Origin: Paraburkholderia oxyphila NBRC 105797
Lineage (GTDB): Bacteria > Pseudomonadota > Gammaproteobacteria > Burkholderiales > Burkholderiaceae
Length of the DNA: 43,498 nucleotides
Assembly (NCBI RefSeq): GCF_000685075.1
Contig: NZ_BAYD01000088.1
Coordinates: 1-43,498, forward strand
Direction of reading: 5' to 3'
Part shown: positions 23,424 through 32,160 of the stretch, one piece after another
Position numbering within the stretch: the first letter of the stretch is position 1
How the letters are laid out: every line of letters starts with the position of its first letter
Notes under the pieces: model-generated
The model's input: the letters and a program-made list of their open reading frames with translations, nothing else
What the model was told of the DNA's origin: nothing
The model's database searches: none
Position numbers and translations under genes: made by a program

Positions 23424-24343
23424 CAGACCGGGTCCCAGCTGAAGACGTCGGCCGAGACGTCGAGTTCATGGAACGAGCCGCGCAGCGCCGGCATGGCGTG
23501 CTGAGCGATCGTCTCGGGCGTCCAGCCTTCGCCGCGATGCACGGAGCGCACGGGACGCGGCTGGCTCATCAGGAAGATCTCGTTGTTGCGCACGGCAAAG
23601 ATCTGCCCCGTGACATCGGCGGCCTGCTCGCTTGCGAGGAACACCGCGAGCGGTGCGATCTTCGCGGGCGTCATCTGCTTGATCTTTTCGACGCGCGCTT
23701 CCTGCTCCGGCGAATCGATCTTGATCGAGTTGATCATGCGGCTCCACGCGAACGGAGCAATGCAGTTCGATCGCACGCCGAACTTCTGCAGATCGAGCGC
23801 GATGGACTTCGAGAGCCCCGCAATGCCCAGCTTCGCCGCACTGTAGTTGGCCTGCGCGCGATTGCCGATCAGGCCCGAGGTCGAGGTCATATGCACGAAG
23901 GCGCCGCTGCGCTGGTCCTTGAAGTGGTCGGCGGCGGCGCGCGACACGTAGTAAGAGCCGTACAGGTGGACCTTCACGACCGAATCGAACTCCTCCTCGC
24001 TCATCTTGTGGAAGAAGCGGTCGCGCAAAATGCCCGCGTTGTTCACCACGCAGTCGATGCGGCCGAACACGTCGAGCGCGTTTTGGACGATATGCGCCGC
24101 GCCCGCGGCATCGGCCACGCTGTCCGTGTTCGCGGTGGCCTGACCGTCGAACGCCTCGATCTCGTTGACCACGGCCTGCGCGGGGCCGTCGTTGTGGCCC
24201 TCGCCCGAGAGCGATGCGCCCACGTCGTTGACCACGACCCTGGCGCCCTGGCGCGCCATCGCCAACGCGATGTCGCGGCCAATGCCGCCGCCCGAGCCCG
24301 TCACCACCACCACCTTGCCTTCCAGCATCCGTTGCGTTGTCAT
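23423..24343 (-). CDS. MFE-2-type SDR (3-hydroxyacyl-CoA dehydrogenase-like)
   Basis: This is a 306-residue short-chain dehydrogenase. The Rossmann glycine motif T-G-S-G-G-G-I-G is at 15-22, N-N-A-G at 101-104, and the Ser-Tyr-Lys catalytic set at S154/S156, Y167 and K171 (Y-S-A-A-K). The insertion V-N-D-V-G-A-S-L-S-G-E-G near 38-49 is typical of the dehydrogenase domain of multifunctional enzyme 2, which oxidises (R)-3-hydroxyacyl-CoA. This pairs well with the hydratase-2 protein in the same operon. GGAGGA before ATG 24343 sets the start. It is the first gene of the operon and divergent from a LysR regulator. Confidence 0.92.
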   Translation of the reverse strand: MTTQRMLEGKVVVVTGSGGGIGRDIALAMARQGARVVVNDVGASLSGEGHNDGPAQAVVNEIEAFDGQATANTDSVADAAGAAHIVQNALDVFGRIDCVVNNAGILRDRFFHKMSEEEFDSVVKVHLYGSYYVSRAAADHFKDQRSGAFVHMTSTSGLIGNRAQANYSAAKLGIAGLSKSIALDLQKFGVRSNCIAPFAWSRMINSIKIDSPEQEARVEKIKQMTPAKIAPLAVFLASEQAADVTGQIFAVRNNEIFLMSQPRPVRSVHRGEGWTPETIAQHAMPALRGSFHELDVSADVFSWDPV

Positions 24344-24681
24344 CGTTCGTGCTCCTCCGTCCCGCGTTGCACGGGCATTCGTTCCAATGAATCTGCTGTG
24401 TCGGCGCGCGCCGTCTCGCGGTTTGCCGCGCCGTTTGTCGTGTTTGCAGCTTGACGCAACGTACGCGCGGGCACAATTTGGATATGCCGAATGCCCGATT
24501 CGTCCAGGATTAACCCGTAATTCCGCTAATGGCGCGTGTTGCGCTGCGACGCAATAATGCGCAAGATCCGCAGAGTCTTGCCGCTTGTGCGCTGCTCGCA
24601 CAATCTCGTTCGAACGAACGTTGACAGTGGCGGCGCCGGCCCCGCGGTCACCCAAGCACCAAGGCACTACTGGGCGAAACC
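24344..24681. other. Divergent SDR/LysR promoter region
   Basis: There is no gene in this stretch. It carries three inverted repeats (listed as a regulatory site) and must hold promoters for the ten-gene operon on the minus strand and for the LysR gene on the plus strand. Confidence 0.6.
24488..24616. promoter_or_regulatory. Three palindromes in the LysR/operon promoter region
   Basis: CGAAT-GCCCG-ATTCG lies at 24488-24502 (5-bp arms), TTGTGCG-CTGCT-CGCACAA at 24585-24603 (7-bp arms) and CGTTCGAACG at 24607-24616. LysR regulators use two interrupted dyads (a T-N11-A core site and an activation site) between divergent promoters. One or two of these are good candidates; which one binds the LysR protein cannot be decided by eye. 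Confidence 0.5.
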
Positions 24682-25584
24682 ATGCATTTCGATCTTGTCG
24701 ACCTGAAGCTCTTCACGCACGTGGCAGAGGCCAGCAGCCTCACGCGCGGCGCGGAACGCGCGCATCTCTCGCTGCCCGCGGCCAGCACGCGCATCAAGAA
24801 TCTCGAAGAGCAAGTCGGCGTGAAACTGCTCTCGCGCACGAGCCAGGGGGTGACGCTCACGGCGCCCGGCGAGACGCTGCTCGCGCATGCGCGGCGCGTG
24901 CTCAAGCAACTGGAGCAATTGCGGGGCGACCTGCAGGAGTACTCGCAGGGCGTGAAGGGGCATGTGCGCGTGTTCGCGAACACCACGGCCATGAGCGAGT
25001 TCCTGCCCGCCGTGCTGCGCACCTACCTCATCAATCATCCGGATGTGTACGTGGATATCCACGAGCGGTTGAGCCCCGACATCGTGCGCGCCGTGCAGGA
25101 CGGCACCATCGATATCGGCATCGTGGCCGGCGACGTGCGCACCGAGGGGCTCGAAGTCATGCCCTACCGGCGCGACCGTCTCGTGCTCGCGACCGCGCTC
25201 TCGCACCCGCTCGCGCAGGCGAGCGAGATCGACTTCGCCCAGACGCTCGACTACGACTTCGTGGGCCCGCCCGACGACAGTGCAATCTATGCCTTTCTCA
25301 AGCGCGCCTCTTCGGACTTGCAGCGCACCATCCGTTGGCGCATTCAGGTCAGCAACTTCGAGGCCGCGTGCCGCATGATTGAAGCGAACATCGGCATCGG
25401 CGTGCTGCCCGAGGGCACCGCGCGCCGCCACGCGCAGACCATGGCGCTCAAGATCGTGCCGTTCACCAACGAGTGGGCCGTGCGCAAGCTGCAGATCTGC
25501 GTGGCCGAGCGGGAGGCGCTGCCCCTCTTCGCGCGCAAGCTCGTCGATCTGCTGGTGGCCGACGGCATCGGCCGGCTTGAATGA
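24682..25584 (+). CDS. LysR-family regulator of the CoA operon
   Basis: This 300-residue LysR protein has an N-terminal winged helix (L-K-L-F-T-H-V-A-E-A-S-S-L-T-R-G-A-E, then S-T-R-I-K-N-L-E-E) and a complete C-terminal effector-binding domain beginning near residue 90. It lies divergent from the SDR-led operon and convergent with the acyl-CoA dehydrogenase. LysR proteins usually regulate the divergent neighbour in response to a pathway compound, so it is the likely regulator of that operon. It could also regulate the acyl-CoA dehydrogenase genes. Confidence 0.93.
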   Translation: MHFDLVDLKLFTHVAEASSLTRGAERAHLSLPAASTRIKNLEEQVGVKLLSRTSQGVTLTAPGETLLAHARRVLKQLEQLRGDLQEYSQGVKGHVRVFANTTAMSEFLPAVLRTYLINHPDVYVDIHERLSPDIVRAVQDGTIDIGIVAGDVRTEGLEVMPYRRDRLVLATALSHPLAQASEIDFAQTLDYDFVGPPDDSAIYAFLKRASSDLQRTIRWRIQVSNFEAACRMIEANIGIGVLPEGTARRHAQTMALKIVPFTNEWAVRKLQICVAEREALPLFARKLVDLLVADGIGRLE

Positions 25585-25619
25585 ATCTCCCGTTTTGCCC
25601 GCTATTTCGGGGCTGAATC

Positions 25620-25660
25620 CGCGAAAGAGCGGCGGCGAACCTCGCGCCGCCGCCTTCGCG
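25620..25660. terminator. Hairpin between convergent LysR and acyl-CoA dehydrogenase genes
   Basis: CGCGAA-AGAG-CGGCGGCG-like left arm (25620-25637) pairs with CGCCGCCGCCTTCGCG (25645-25660) with a two-base bulge and a 7-nt loop. It lies 2 bp from the stop of the minus-strand acyl-CoA dehydrogenase gene and 35 bp after the LysR stop. It is probably a bidirectional terminator, without a clear U-tract. Confidence 0.6.
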
Positions 25661-25662
25661 AA

Positions 25663-26820
25663 TCAAAGCGCTTGCGCGTCGCGCATCATGTTGCGCGCGA
25701 TGACGATCTGCTGAATCTGGCTCGTGCCTTCGTAGATGCGGAACAGGCGCACGTCGCGATAGAAGCGCTCGATGCCGTAGTCGGCCATATAGCCCGCGCC
25801 GCCGAAAATCTGCACCGCGCGGTCGGCCACGCGGCCGCACATCTCCGAGGCGAAGAGCTTCGCGCATGCGGCCTCGGTGCTCACGTTCCTGCCTTCGTCG
25901 CGGCGGCGCGCCGCGTCGAGCACCATGCAGCGCGCGGCATAGAGTTCGGCCTGGCTGTCCGCGAGCATGGCCTGCACGAGCTGGAATTCGCCGATCGGCT
26001 GGCCGAATTGCTCGCGTTCCATCGCATAGCGCAAGGCGTCGTCGAGCATGCGCTGCGCCACCGCCACGCAGATCGCGGCGATATGGATGCGGCCCTTGTC
26101 GAGCACTTTCATCGCGGTCTTGAAGCCCACGCCCTCCTTGCCGCCGATAATATTCCCGGCCGGCACCTTCACGTCCTCGAAGATCACGTCGCAGGTATGC
26201 GCGCCCTTCTGGCCCATCTTGCGGTCGCGCTTGCCGAAGCTGATGCCGGGCGTCTTCGCATCGACGATGAAGGCCGTGATGCCGCCCGCGCGCGGCTCGT
26301 CGGGATTGGTGCGCGCCATCAGCGTAAACATGCCCGCCTGCGGCGCATTGGTGATGAAGCGCTTGGTGCCGTTCACGACGTAGTGGTCGCCGTGGCGCTC
26401 GGCGCGCGTCTTGAGCGAGGCCGCATCGGAGCCCGAGCCCGGCTCCGTGAGCGCGAAGCTCGCGATGACCTCGCCGGTTGCGAGCTTCGGCAGCCAAGTT
26501 GACTTTTGCTCCTCGGTGCCGTCGATCACGATGCCCTGCGAGCCGATACCCACCGTCGTGCCGATGATCGAGCGAAACGCGGGCGAAGTCTTGCCGAGCT
26601 CGAACATCACGAGCACTTCTTCTTCCATCGTCAGGTCGAGGCCGCCGTAGGCCTCCGGAATCGTGAGGCCGAACAGGCCCATCGATTTCATGTCGTTCAC
26701 GATGTCGGCGGGAATCTCGTCGGTTTCCGCCACGCGCTCCTCGTTCGGCACGAGGCGCTCGCGCACGAAGCGCGCGACGTTATCGAGCAGCACGTTCATC
26801 GTTTCCTGGTCGCGAATCAT
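25663..26820 (-). CDS. Acyl-CoA dehydrogenase
   Basis: This 385-residue FAD-dependent acyl-CoA dehydrogenase is full length. The N-terminal helical domain is followed by F-A-L-T-E-P-G-S-G-S-D-A-A (FAD/substrate loop), R-F-I-T-N-A-P-Q-A-G, and near the C-terminus the I-Y-E-G-T-S-Q-I-Q segment whose Glu is the catalytic base in MCAD-type enzymes. The start at 26820 is preferred because AAGGG lies 9 nt upstream; ATG 26829 would sit directly against it. It lies 90 bp after the AMP-ligase gene on the same strand, so the two probably form an operon that makes and desaturates an acyl-CoA. Confidence 0.93.
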   Translation of the reverse strand: MIRDQETMNVLLDNVARFVRERLVPNEERVAETDEIPADIVNDMKSMGLFGLTIPEAYGGLDLTMEEEVLVMFELGKTSPAFRSIIGTTVGIGSQGIVIDGTEEQKSTWLPKLATGEVIASFALTEPGSGSDAASLKTRAERHGDHYVVNGTKRFITNAPQAGMFTLMARTNPDEPRAGGITAFIVDAKTPGISFGKRDRKMGQKGAHTCDVIFEDVKVPAGNIIGGKEGVGFKTAMKVLDKGRIHIAAICVAVAQRMLDDALRYAMEREQFGQPIGEFQLVQAMLADSQAELYAARCMVLDAARRRDEGRNVSTEAACAKLFASEMCGRVADRAVQIFGGAGYMADYGIERFYRDVRLFRIYEGTSQIQQIVIARNMMRDAQAL

Positions 26821-26911
26821 TATTGGCATCCCTTATGAGTTGAGTTCGGCAGCGCCTCGTTCCGGTCAAAGCTCCGGACAAAAGCGCGCCGCTTCGAATT
26901 GGAACGACGCG

Positions 26912-28441
26912 CTAGCGGCGGCGCGCAGCCAGCTCGCGCAGCGGCTGCTTTTGGAGCTTGCCGCTCGCGGTGGTGGGAATCATGTCGATGGGCACGATCT
27001 GCACGGGCCGCTTGTAAGGCGAAAGCCGCTCGCCGATATAGCGCTGCAGCGCCTCGATATCGAGCGTCGCGCCCTCTTTGGGCTCCACGAAGGCCACGAC
27101 TTCCTCGTTGCCTTCGGCATCGGTGCGGCCCACCACGGCTGAGAGGCGCACGGCCTCCCAGGTGTTGATGACCGACTCCACTTCGATGGGGTAGACGTTG
27201 AAGCCCGAGCGGATGATGAGGTCCTTCGAGCGCCCGACGATAAAGAGCGCGCCATCGGCTTCGAGCCGCCCGAGGTCGCCGGTCTTGAGCCACCCATCGG
27301 CGTCGATCGCTTCAGCCGTGAGCGCGGGCTCGCGATAATAGCCATGCATGACACCGGGGCCACGCACCCATAGCTCGCCCGCCTCGCCCTGCGCGACTTC
27401 GCGGCCGTCGGGGCCCACAATGCGCAGTTCCGCGCCTTCGACGATCTCGCCCGAGGACGTGTCCTTGCGCGGCCGGTCCATGCGCGTGATGAAGAGCGAG
27501 CCCGCGTACTCGGTCATGCCGTAGCCGTGATGCAGCGGCATGCCGAAGAGCGCTTCCACTTGCTGCTTGAGCGTGGGATCGAGCGGGCCGCCGCCCGTGT
27601 AGAGATAGCGCAGGCGCGGCGCCTGCACCGCGCCGCCATGCTCGCGCGCCCACGCGACGATCCGCGTGAACATCGTGGGCACGCCCTGCAGGATGGAGAT
27701 TTCCGAGGCGCGCAACGCCTTCACCACCTCTTCCGCCGAGAAGCGCGTGGCCAGATACAGGCTCGCGCCCGCCTCGAAGGTGGCGAGCAGCAGCGTGGCA
27801 AGGCCGAAAATGTGCGACATCGGCATGACCGCATAGGCGCAGTCGGCGGCCGTCATGTCGCGGGAAGTGGCGGACACATGCGCGAAATGCAGCAGCCCGC
27901 GATGCGTGGCCATCACGCCCTTGGGCTGGCCCGTCGTGCCCGAGGTGTAGATGAGGAGCGCCACTTCGTGGGCAAGCGCATCGGGCTCGCTCACGGCTTG
28001 CGGGTCGGGGTCCGCCATCATCAGCGGGCCGAGCCCCTCTGGCGCGATTTCTTTCGCGCGCTGGCGCACGCCGTGACGCAGCGCGTCGGGCGAAGCCGCA
28101 TGCGTGAAGAGGATCAGCCGCGGCCCGCAATGCGCGCGGATCGTCTCGATCTCGCGCTCCGAGAGCCGCGCGTTGACGATGGCCGGCCACGCGCCGATTT
28201 CCGAAAGCGCGAACAGCAAGGTGATAACGGCCGAGCAGTTCTCGGCCACGACCATCACGCGGTCGCCGGTGCCCACGCCCTGCGCGCGCAAAAAGCGCTG
28301 CGCCGCCTCCACGTTGCGCCAGAGCTGGCCGAAGCCGGTCTCGCGGCCCTCTTCGCGTATCGCCGTGGCCTCGGGCGCCGCCTGCGCCCAGTGCCGCGCG
28401 ATGTCGCTGATCTTGCGCGCCGCCCGCGCCACGCCTGTCAC
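26912..28441 (-). CDS. AMP-dependent acyl-CoA synthetase
   Basis: This 509-residue ANL-superfamily ligase has all core motifs: the P-loop Y-T-S-G-T-T-G-Q-P-K-G, Y-T-G-G-G-P-L, H-G-Y-G-M-T-E, G-W-L-K-T-G-D-L, the hinge S-G-F-N-V-Y-P-I-E-V-E, and the final P-T-T-A-S-G-K-L catalytic lysine. In contrast to the PaaK-like protein in the other operon, nothing is missing. AGGAGG at 28450-28455 favours GTG 28441 (or the adjacent GTG 28444) over an ATG at 28480. It would activate a medium-chain or aromatic acid; the acyl-CoA dehydrogenase follows it. Confidence 0.93.
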   Translation of the reverse strand: MTGVARAARKISDIARHWAQAAPEATAIREEGRETGFGQLWRNVEAAQRFLRAQGVGTGDRVMVVAENCSAVITLLFALSEIGAWPAIVNARLSEREIETIRAHCGPRLILFTHAASPDALRHGVRQRAKEIAPEGLGPLMMADPDPQAVSEPDALAHEVALLIYTSGTTGQPKGVMATHRGLLHFAHVSATSRDMTAADCAYAVMPMSHIFGLATLLLATFEAGASLYLATRFSAEEVVKALRASEISILQGVPTMFTRIVAWAREHGGAVQAPRLRYLYTGGGPLDPTLKQQVEALFGMPLHHGYGMTEYAGSLFITRMDRPRKDTSSGEIVEGAELRIVGPDGREVAQGEAGELWVRGPGVMHGYYREPALTAEAIDADGWLKTGDLGRLEADGALFIVGRSKDLIIRSGFNVYPIEVESVINTWEAVRLSAVVGRTDAEGNEEVVAFVEPKEGATLDIEALQRYIGERLSPYKRPVQIVPIDMIPTTASGKLQKQPLRELAARRR

Positions 28442-28692
28442 CACCTTCGCCTCCTGTCTTTGCTCTCTCGGTTCTCTCACGGCACGCGTGCACGCGCCGC
28501 CTCGCGACAGTTCTCAGTGTGGTGGAGCGGCGCGCAGCCAACAATTCGTTTTCAAAGAAGCCGGCATTCGTCTGGCCGGAAGTCGGCAATAGCCCCGATG
28601 TTCATCCTGCTTGCGGCTCCTGCCAGCAGCCGCGATATCGTCAGCAAAACGTAATATTCGTGCTCGGGACCCGGTACGCTCGCGCTCACGCC

Positions 28693-31122
28693 CTAAAGCT
28701 CCAGTATCAGCCGTTTGCCGCGTGCGCGCGAGCAGCAGGTCATCATGCGGGTCTGCGCCTCGCGTTCGGCGCGCGTGAGCACGACATCGCGATGATCGAT
28801 CTCGCCCGCCAGCACGCGCACTTCGCACGAGCCGCACAGGCCTTCCTCGCAGTCGCTCTGCACGTCGATATTTGCGCGGCGCAGGGCCTCGAGCACGGTC
28901 TGGTCCGCGCCCACCTCGAGCACGACGCCCGAATCCTTGAGCTCGACCTCGAAGGCGTGCTCGTTCGCCGGATCGAGCTTGCCGGCGCTCGCGGCGAAGT
29001 GCTCCATGCGCAAAGCGTCTGCGGGCCACGCAGCGCTCGCGGCCTCGAGCGCGTCGAGCATGCGCGCCGGGCCGCACGCGTAAACGCGCGTGTGCTCGTC
29101 CACGCGCAGCGCGCCGAAGTCGTTGCGCGTGCTTTCATCGGAGGCGTAGAGATGCAGCCGTTCGCCATGCAACTGCGCCAATTCGTCGACGAACGCCATG
29201 GTCCGGCGCGATCGGCCGCTGTAGTGCAACACGTAGTCGATGCCGAGTTCGCGCGCGCGGCGCGCCATCGCGCTGATCGGCGTAATACCGATGCCGCCCG
29301 CGATGAAAATGGCGCGGTGCCCCGCCTCGCGCGTCTCGTCAAGCCGGAAATGATTGCGCGGCCCACGGATCCTCAGACGCATGCCCTCGCGCAGCGCGTC
29401 GTGAATCCACGCGGAACCGCCGCGGCTCCGCGTTTCGCGCAACACGGCGATTTCGAACGCGCCCGTGTCGGCGGGGTCGCCGCACAGCGAATACTGGCGC
29501 GACAGCCCTTCATGGCCGCTTTTGCCCAATTCGTCGGCGGCTATGCCGAACTCAGTGCCGCATTCCACGTCGATATGCGCACCGGGCGCCCAGCGCGGCA
29601 ACGTCGCGCCCTCGGATGCGGCCAGACGCAGCCGCACGATGCCCTCCGCCACGGTCTCCACGCGCTCGACCACCACCGGGCGGCTCAAGGCATGCGACGA
29701 CGGCTCGCCGATGCGCACCGGCGAGCGCGCGCCCAGCAACGCACGATTCGTGCGCTCGGGGTTCTGCGCGGGGTCCCATTCCACCCAAAGATGCTCCGGA
29801 CCCCGAAACGACGTATTGGGCACGTAAGTAAACTGCTGACCGGCCAGACGCATATGCGGCAGCCGGCGCGTGAATTCCTCGAGAAAAATCTGCATCTCCA
29901 TGCGCGCGAGGTTCTTGCCCATGCACTGGTGCGCGCCATAGCCGAACGTGACGTGGTCGCTCGCATTCTCCCGCCGGATATCGAACAAGTCGGCGTCGGC
30001 GAAATGCTGCTCGTCGTGATTCGCCGACGACGTCACGATCAGGAGCTTCGAGCCCGCCGGAATGTCGATGCCGCCGAACTGTACATCTTTCGTCGCCAGA
30101 CGCCGCCACGCCGCGATCGAGCCGTTGTGGCGCAGGCACTCCTCCACCGCGTTCGGTATCAGGCTCGGGTCTTCGCAGAGCTCGCGCCACACGCGCGGAT
30201 GCTGCAGCAGCAGCTTCATCGCGTTGGCCGTGGCGTTCGCCGTGGTCTCGTGCGCCGCCACGATGCCCGCCATCATCATCGAATGCAGATAGGAATCCGT
30301 GACGACCTCGGGATGCGCCTGCTGCTTGCGGATGCCGTATTGCATCCAGCCGGGGCCCTCGGGATTCTGGCGCATCTTCTCGAGCACCTTGCCCGCGAAC
30401 TGCCAGAAGTTGCCCACCGCGTGCGCCACCGCCACCTGCTCTTCAGGGCGCGGGCGGCCCCAGGTGTTGACCGTGTGCGCGATCGAGTAGCGGCGCAGCA
30501 TGTCCATGTCTTCCTCGGGCACGCCGAGAAAATGCAGCGCCACCGTGAGCGGCACTTCCCAGAGGATTTCGTCGACGAGATCGGCGCGGCCCGAATCGAT
30601 GAAACGGTCGACGTATTCGCGCGTGAGGCGCCGCACCATCGGTTCGTGGCGCTTCAGATGTTCGGGCGTGAACGGCTCCATCAGCACGCGGCGACGCGGC
30701 ATGTGCGCCGGCTCGTCTTCGTTCACGAGCGTGCGGTTCATGGCGTAGCCGTACGACTCGAGCACCGCGTTGGCTTCGTGCCCGGTTGGCGTGATCTTTT
30801 CGAGCGCGATGGAGGGCGAGAACGTGAGGTTGTCGCGGAAGATCGCCTTGATGTCGTCGTAGCGCGTGACCACCCAGTAGCCGAGCTGCGGGCTGTAGAA
30901 CACGGGCTCCTGCTCGCGCGCCCAGCGCACGTATTCGGGCGGGTCCTGCTGGTAGCCGTCGCTGAACGGGTCGAAGGCTGCAGCGTTCGCGCTTACCGGG
31001 CAGCGCGCGGCGGCGGCCGGGGCCGCGTGAGCCCCGTGGGGAACGGGGCAACGCCCTGCCGCCGCATTTTGGGGCCGGAAATCCGGCGGCGGCGCAGCGG
31101 TATCGCCGGGTGTCTCGCTCAT
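28693..31122 (-). CDS. Self-sufficient cytochrome P450 (CYP116B type, P450-PFOR fusion)
   Basis: This 809-residue fusion has a P450 domain (about 45-455), a short linker, an FMN/NADH phthalate-dioxygenase-reductase-like domain (about 480-715) and a C-terminal 2Fe-2S ferredoxin (about 722-809). Key residues: I-helix A-H-E-T-T (290-294), E328/R331 of the ExxR pair, haem-ligating Cys400 in F-G-Y-G-A-H-Q-C-M-G, FMN motif R-Q-Y-S (542-545), nucleotide loop G-G-I-G-I-T-P (609-615), and iron-sulfur cysteines C758, C763, C766 and C796. The architecture and linker are those of P450RhF relatives, which hydroxylate or dealkylate aromatic and terpenoid compounds. It is divergent from an IclR gene. Native substrate unknown. 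Confidence 0.96.
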   Translation of the reverse strand: MSETPGDTAAPPPDFRPQNAAAGRCPVPHGAHAAPAAAARCPVSANAAAFDPFSDGYQQDPPEYVRWAREQEPVFYSPQLGYWVVTRYDDIKAIFRDNLTFSPSIALEKITPTGHEANAVLESYGYAMNRTLVNEDEPAHMPRRRVLMEPFTPEHLKRHEPMVRRLTREYVDRFIDSGRADLVDEILWEVPLTVALHFLGVPEEDMDMLRRYSIAHTVNTWGRPRPEEQVAVAHAVGNFWQFAGKVLEKMRQNPEGPGWMQYGIRKQQAHPEVVTDSYLHSMMMAGIVAAHETTANATANAMKLLLQHPRVWRELCEDPSLIPNAVEECLRHNGSIAAWRRLATKDVQFGGIDIPAGSKLLIVTSSANHDEQHFADADLFDIRRENASDHVTFGYGAHQCMGKNLARMEMQIFLEEFTRRLPHMRLAGQQFTYVPNTSFRGPEHLWVEWDPAQNPERTNRALLGARSPVRIGEPSSHALSRPVVVERVETVAEGIVRLRLAASEGATLPRWAPGAHIDVECGTEFGIAADELGKSGHEGLSRQYSLCGDPADTGAFEIAVLRETRSRGGSAWIHDALREGMRLRIRGPRNHFRLDETREAGHRAIFIAGGIGITPISAMARRARELGIDYVLHYSGRSRRTMAFVDELAQLHGERLHLYASDESTRNDFGALRVDEHTRVYACGPARMLDALEAASAAWPADALRMEHFAASAGKLDPANEHAFEVELKDSGVVLEVGADQTVLEALRRANIDVQSDCEEGLCGSCEVRVLAGEIDHRDVVLTRAEREAQTRMMTCCSRARGKRLILEL

Positions 31123-31158
31123 GGTGCTGCCTCCTGCAACGTTGCGCCGATATCGTTT

Positions 31159-31184
31159 TGCGTAACTCTAGTACGCATTGCGTA
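31159..31184. promoter_or_regulatory. Triple half-site array between P450 and iclR-type genes
   Basis: TGCGTA (31159-31164), TACGCA (31172-31177) and TGCGTA (31179-31184) alternate in orientation. The first two form a palindrome with a 7-bp spacer, and the last two form TACGCA-T-TGCGTA, a perfect 13-bp dyad. The same 9-mer TTGCGTAAC recurs exactly 20 bp apart, about two helical turns. IclR proteins bind palindromes of 13-15 bp, so this is a strong candidate operator for the divergent promoter. Confidence 0.6.
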
Positions 31185-31256
31185 ACGTAAAGATAGGGGT
31201 TAACCTCCACGCATGCCGTCACGCGTATGGCGGGGCGGCGTCACCAGGATCGCTGA

Positions 31257-32150
31257 ATGATTAAAAAAGCCGCATCCATAACACCCGCGCCCGCCGGCGC
31301 AGCGACGCGCGAGCGCCGCCAGCGCGTGCAGTCCGCGCAAACCGGCATGGCCGTGCTCAAGGGCCTCGCGCGCCTGGGCGGCCGCGCAAGCCTCTCGGGG
31401 CTCGCGGGCTACGTGGGCGAGAGTCCCGCCAAGGTGCACCGCTATCTGGTGAGTCTCATCGAGGAAGGGCTCGTCGCGCAAGACAGCGCAACACAGCAGT
31501 ATCTGCTCGGCGCCGAAGCCATGATGATCGGCGTGGCGGCGATGCGCCAGGCCGATCCCGTGCGCGCGGCCGAGCCCGCGCTCGTGCGGTTGCGCGAGGC
31601 GCTGGAGGTGACCTCGTTCGTCGCGGTGATGGGCAATATGGGACCCACGATCGTGCGCTTCGAGGAGCCGGGTCTGCCGGTCACGGTGAACGTGCGTGTG
31701 GGGTCGGTGATGTCGCTGCTGTGGTCGTCCACGGGCCGCGTCTTTCTCGGGCTGCTCGACGACTCGCGCGTGCTCGCGCTGGCGCAGGAAGAATTCAGGC
31801 ATTCGGCCCCTGCGTTGCGCGCACTGCTCGAACCGGATAAAGCGCGGGACGATACGGACAACGAAACGCACGCCCCCGCCCCAGTCGAAAGATTGCGCCG
31901 CGCGGTGCAGGCCGAAATCGAAGCGCACCGCTGCGCGAGCGTGAAGGACACGAACCTCAAGGGCATCAGCGCCGTGTCCGTGCCGCTCTTCGATCACACC
32001 GGCCGGATCTGTGCCGTGCTCACGGCGCTCGGCGCAACCGGCGGCTTCGACGCGTCGCCCGAGAGCCCCGTGGCCGACGCGCTGCGCCGCGAAGCGGCTG
32101 CCGCGAGCGCCCTGCTCGGCTTCACGCCGCCGGCCACGCGGGCGGCGTGA
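31257..32150 (+). CDS. IclR-family regulator
   Basis: This 297-residue IclR-family protein has an N-terminal winged helix (about 25-90; G-M-A-V-L-K-G-L-A-R-L-G-G-R-A-S-L then a V-H-R-Y-L recognition stretch) and a C-terminal effector domain (about 110-285) with the L-L-W-S-S-T-G-R-V-F-L segment. An Asp/Glu/Pro-rich insert lies around 199-214. It is divergent from the P450 gene, and its likely operator lies in the shared promoter. AGGA 8 nt upstream supports ATG 31257. It probably controls the P450 in response to substrate. Confidence 0.92.
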   Translation: MIKKAASITPAPAGAATRERRQRVQSAQTGMAVLKGLARLGGRASLSGLAGYVGESPAKVHRYLVSLIEEGLVAQDSATQQYLLGAEAMMIGVAAMRQADPVRAAEPALVRLREALEVTSFVAVMGNMGPTIVRFEEPGLPVTVNVRVGSVMSLLWSSTGRVFLGLLDDSRVLALAQEEFRHSAPALRALLEPDKARDDTDNETHAPAPVERLRRAVQAEIEAHRCASVKDTNLKGISAVSVPLFDHTGRICAVLTALGATGGFDASPESPVADALRREAAAASALLGFTPPATRAA

Positions 32151-32160
32151 AGCAGCGGGA

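Noticed and set aside
22242..23504. Plus-strand frame of 420 codons opposite the CoA-transferase
   Set aside because: Composition is Arg/His/Ala-rich with no fold-like pattern; the CoA-transferase on the other strand has its active-site Glu motif.
28519..31185. Plus-strand frame of 888 codons opposite the P450
   Set aside because: It is an antisense shadow of the fusion P450, which has every catalytic motif. The frame has no recognisable domain.
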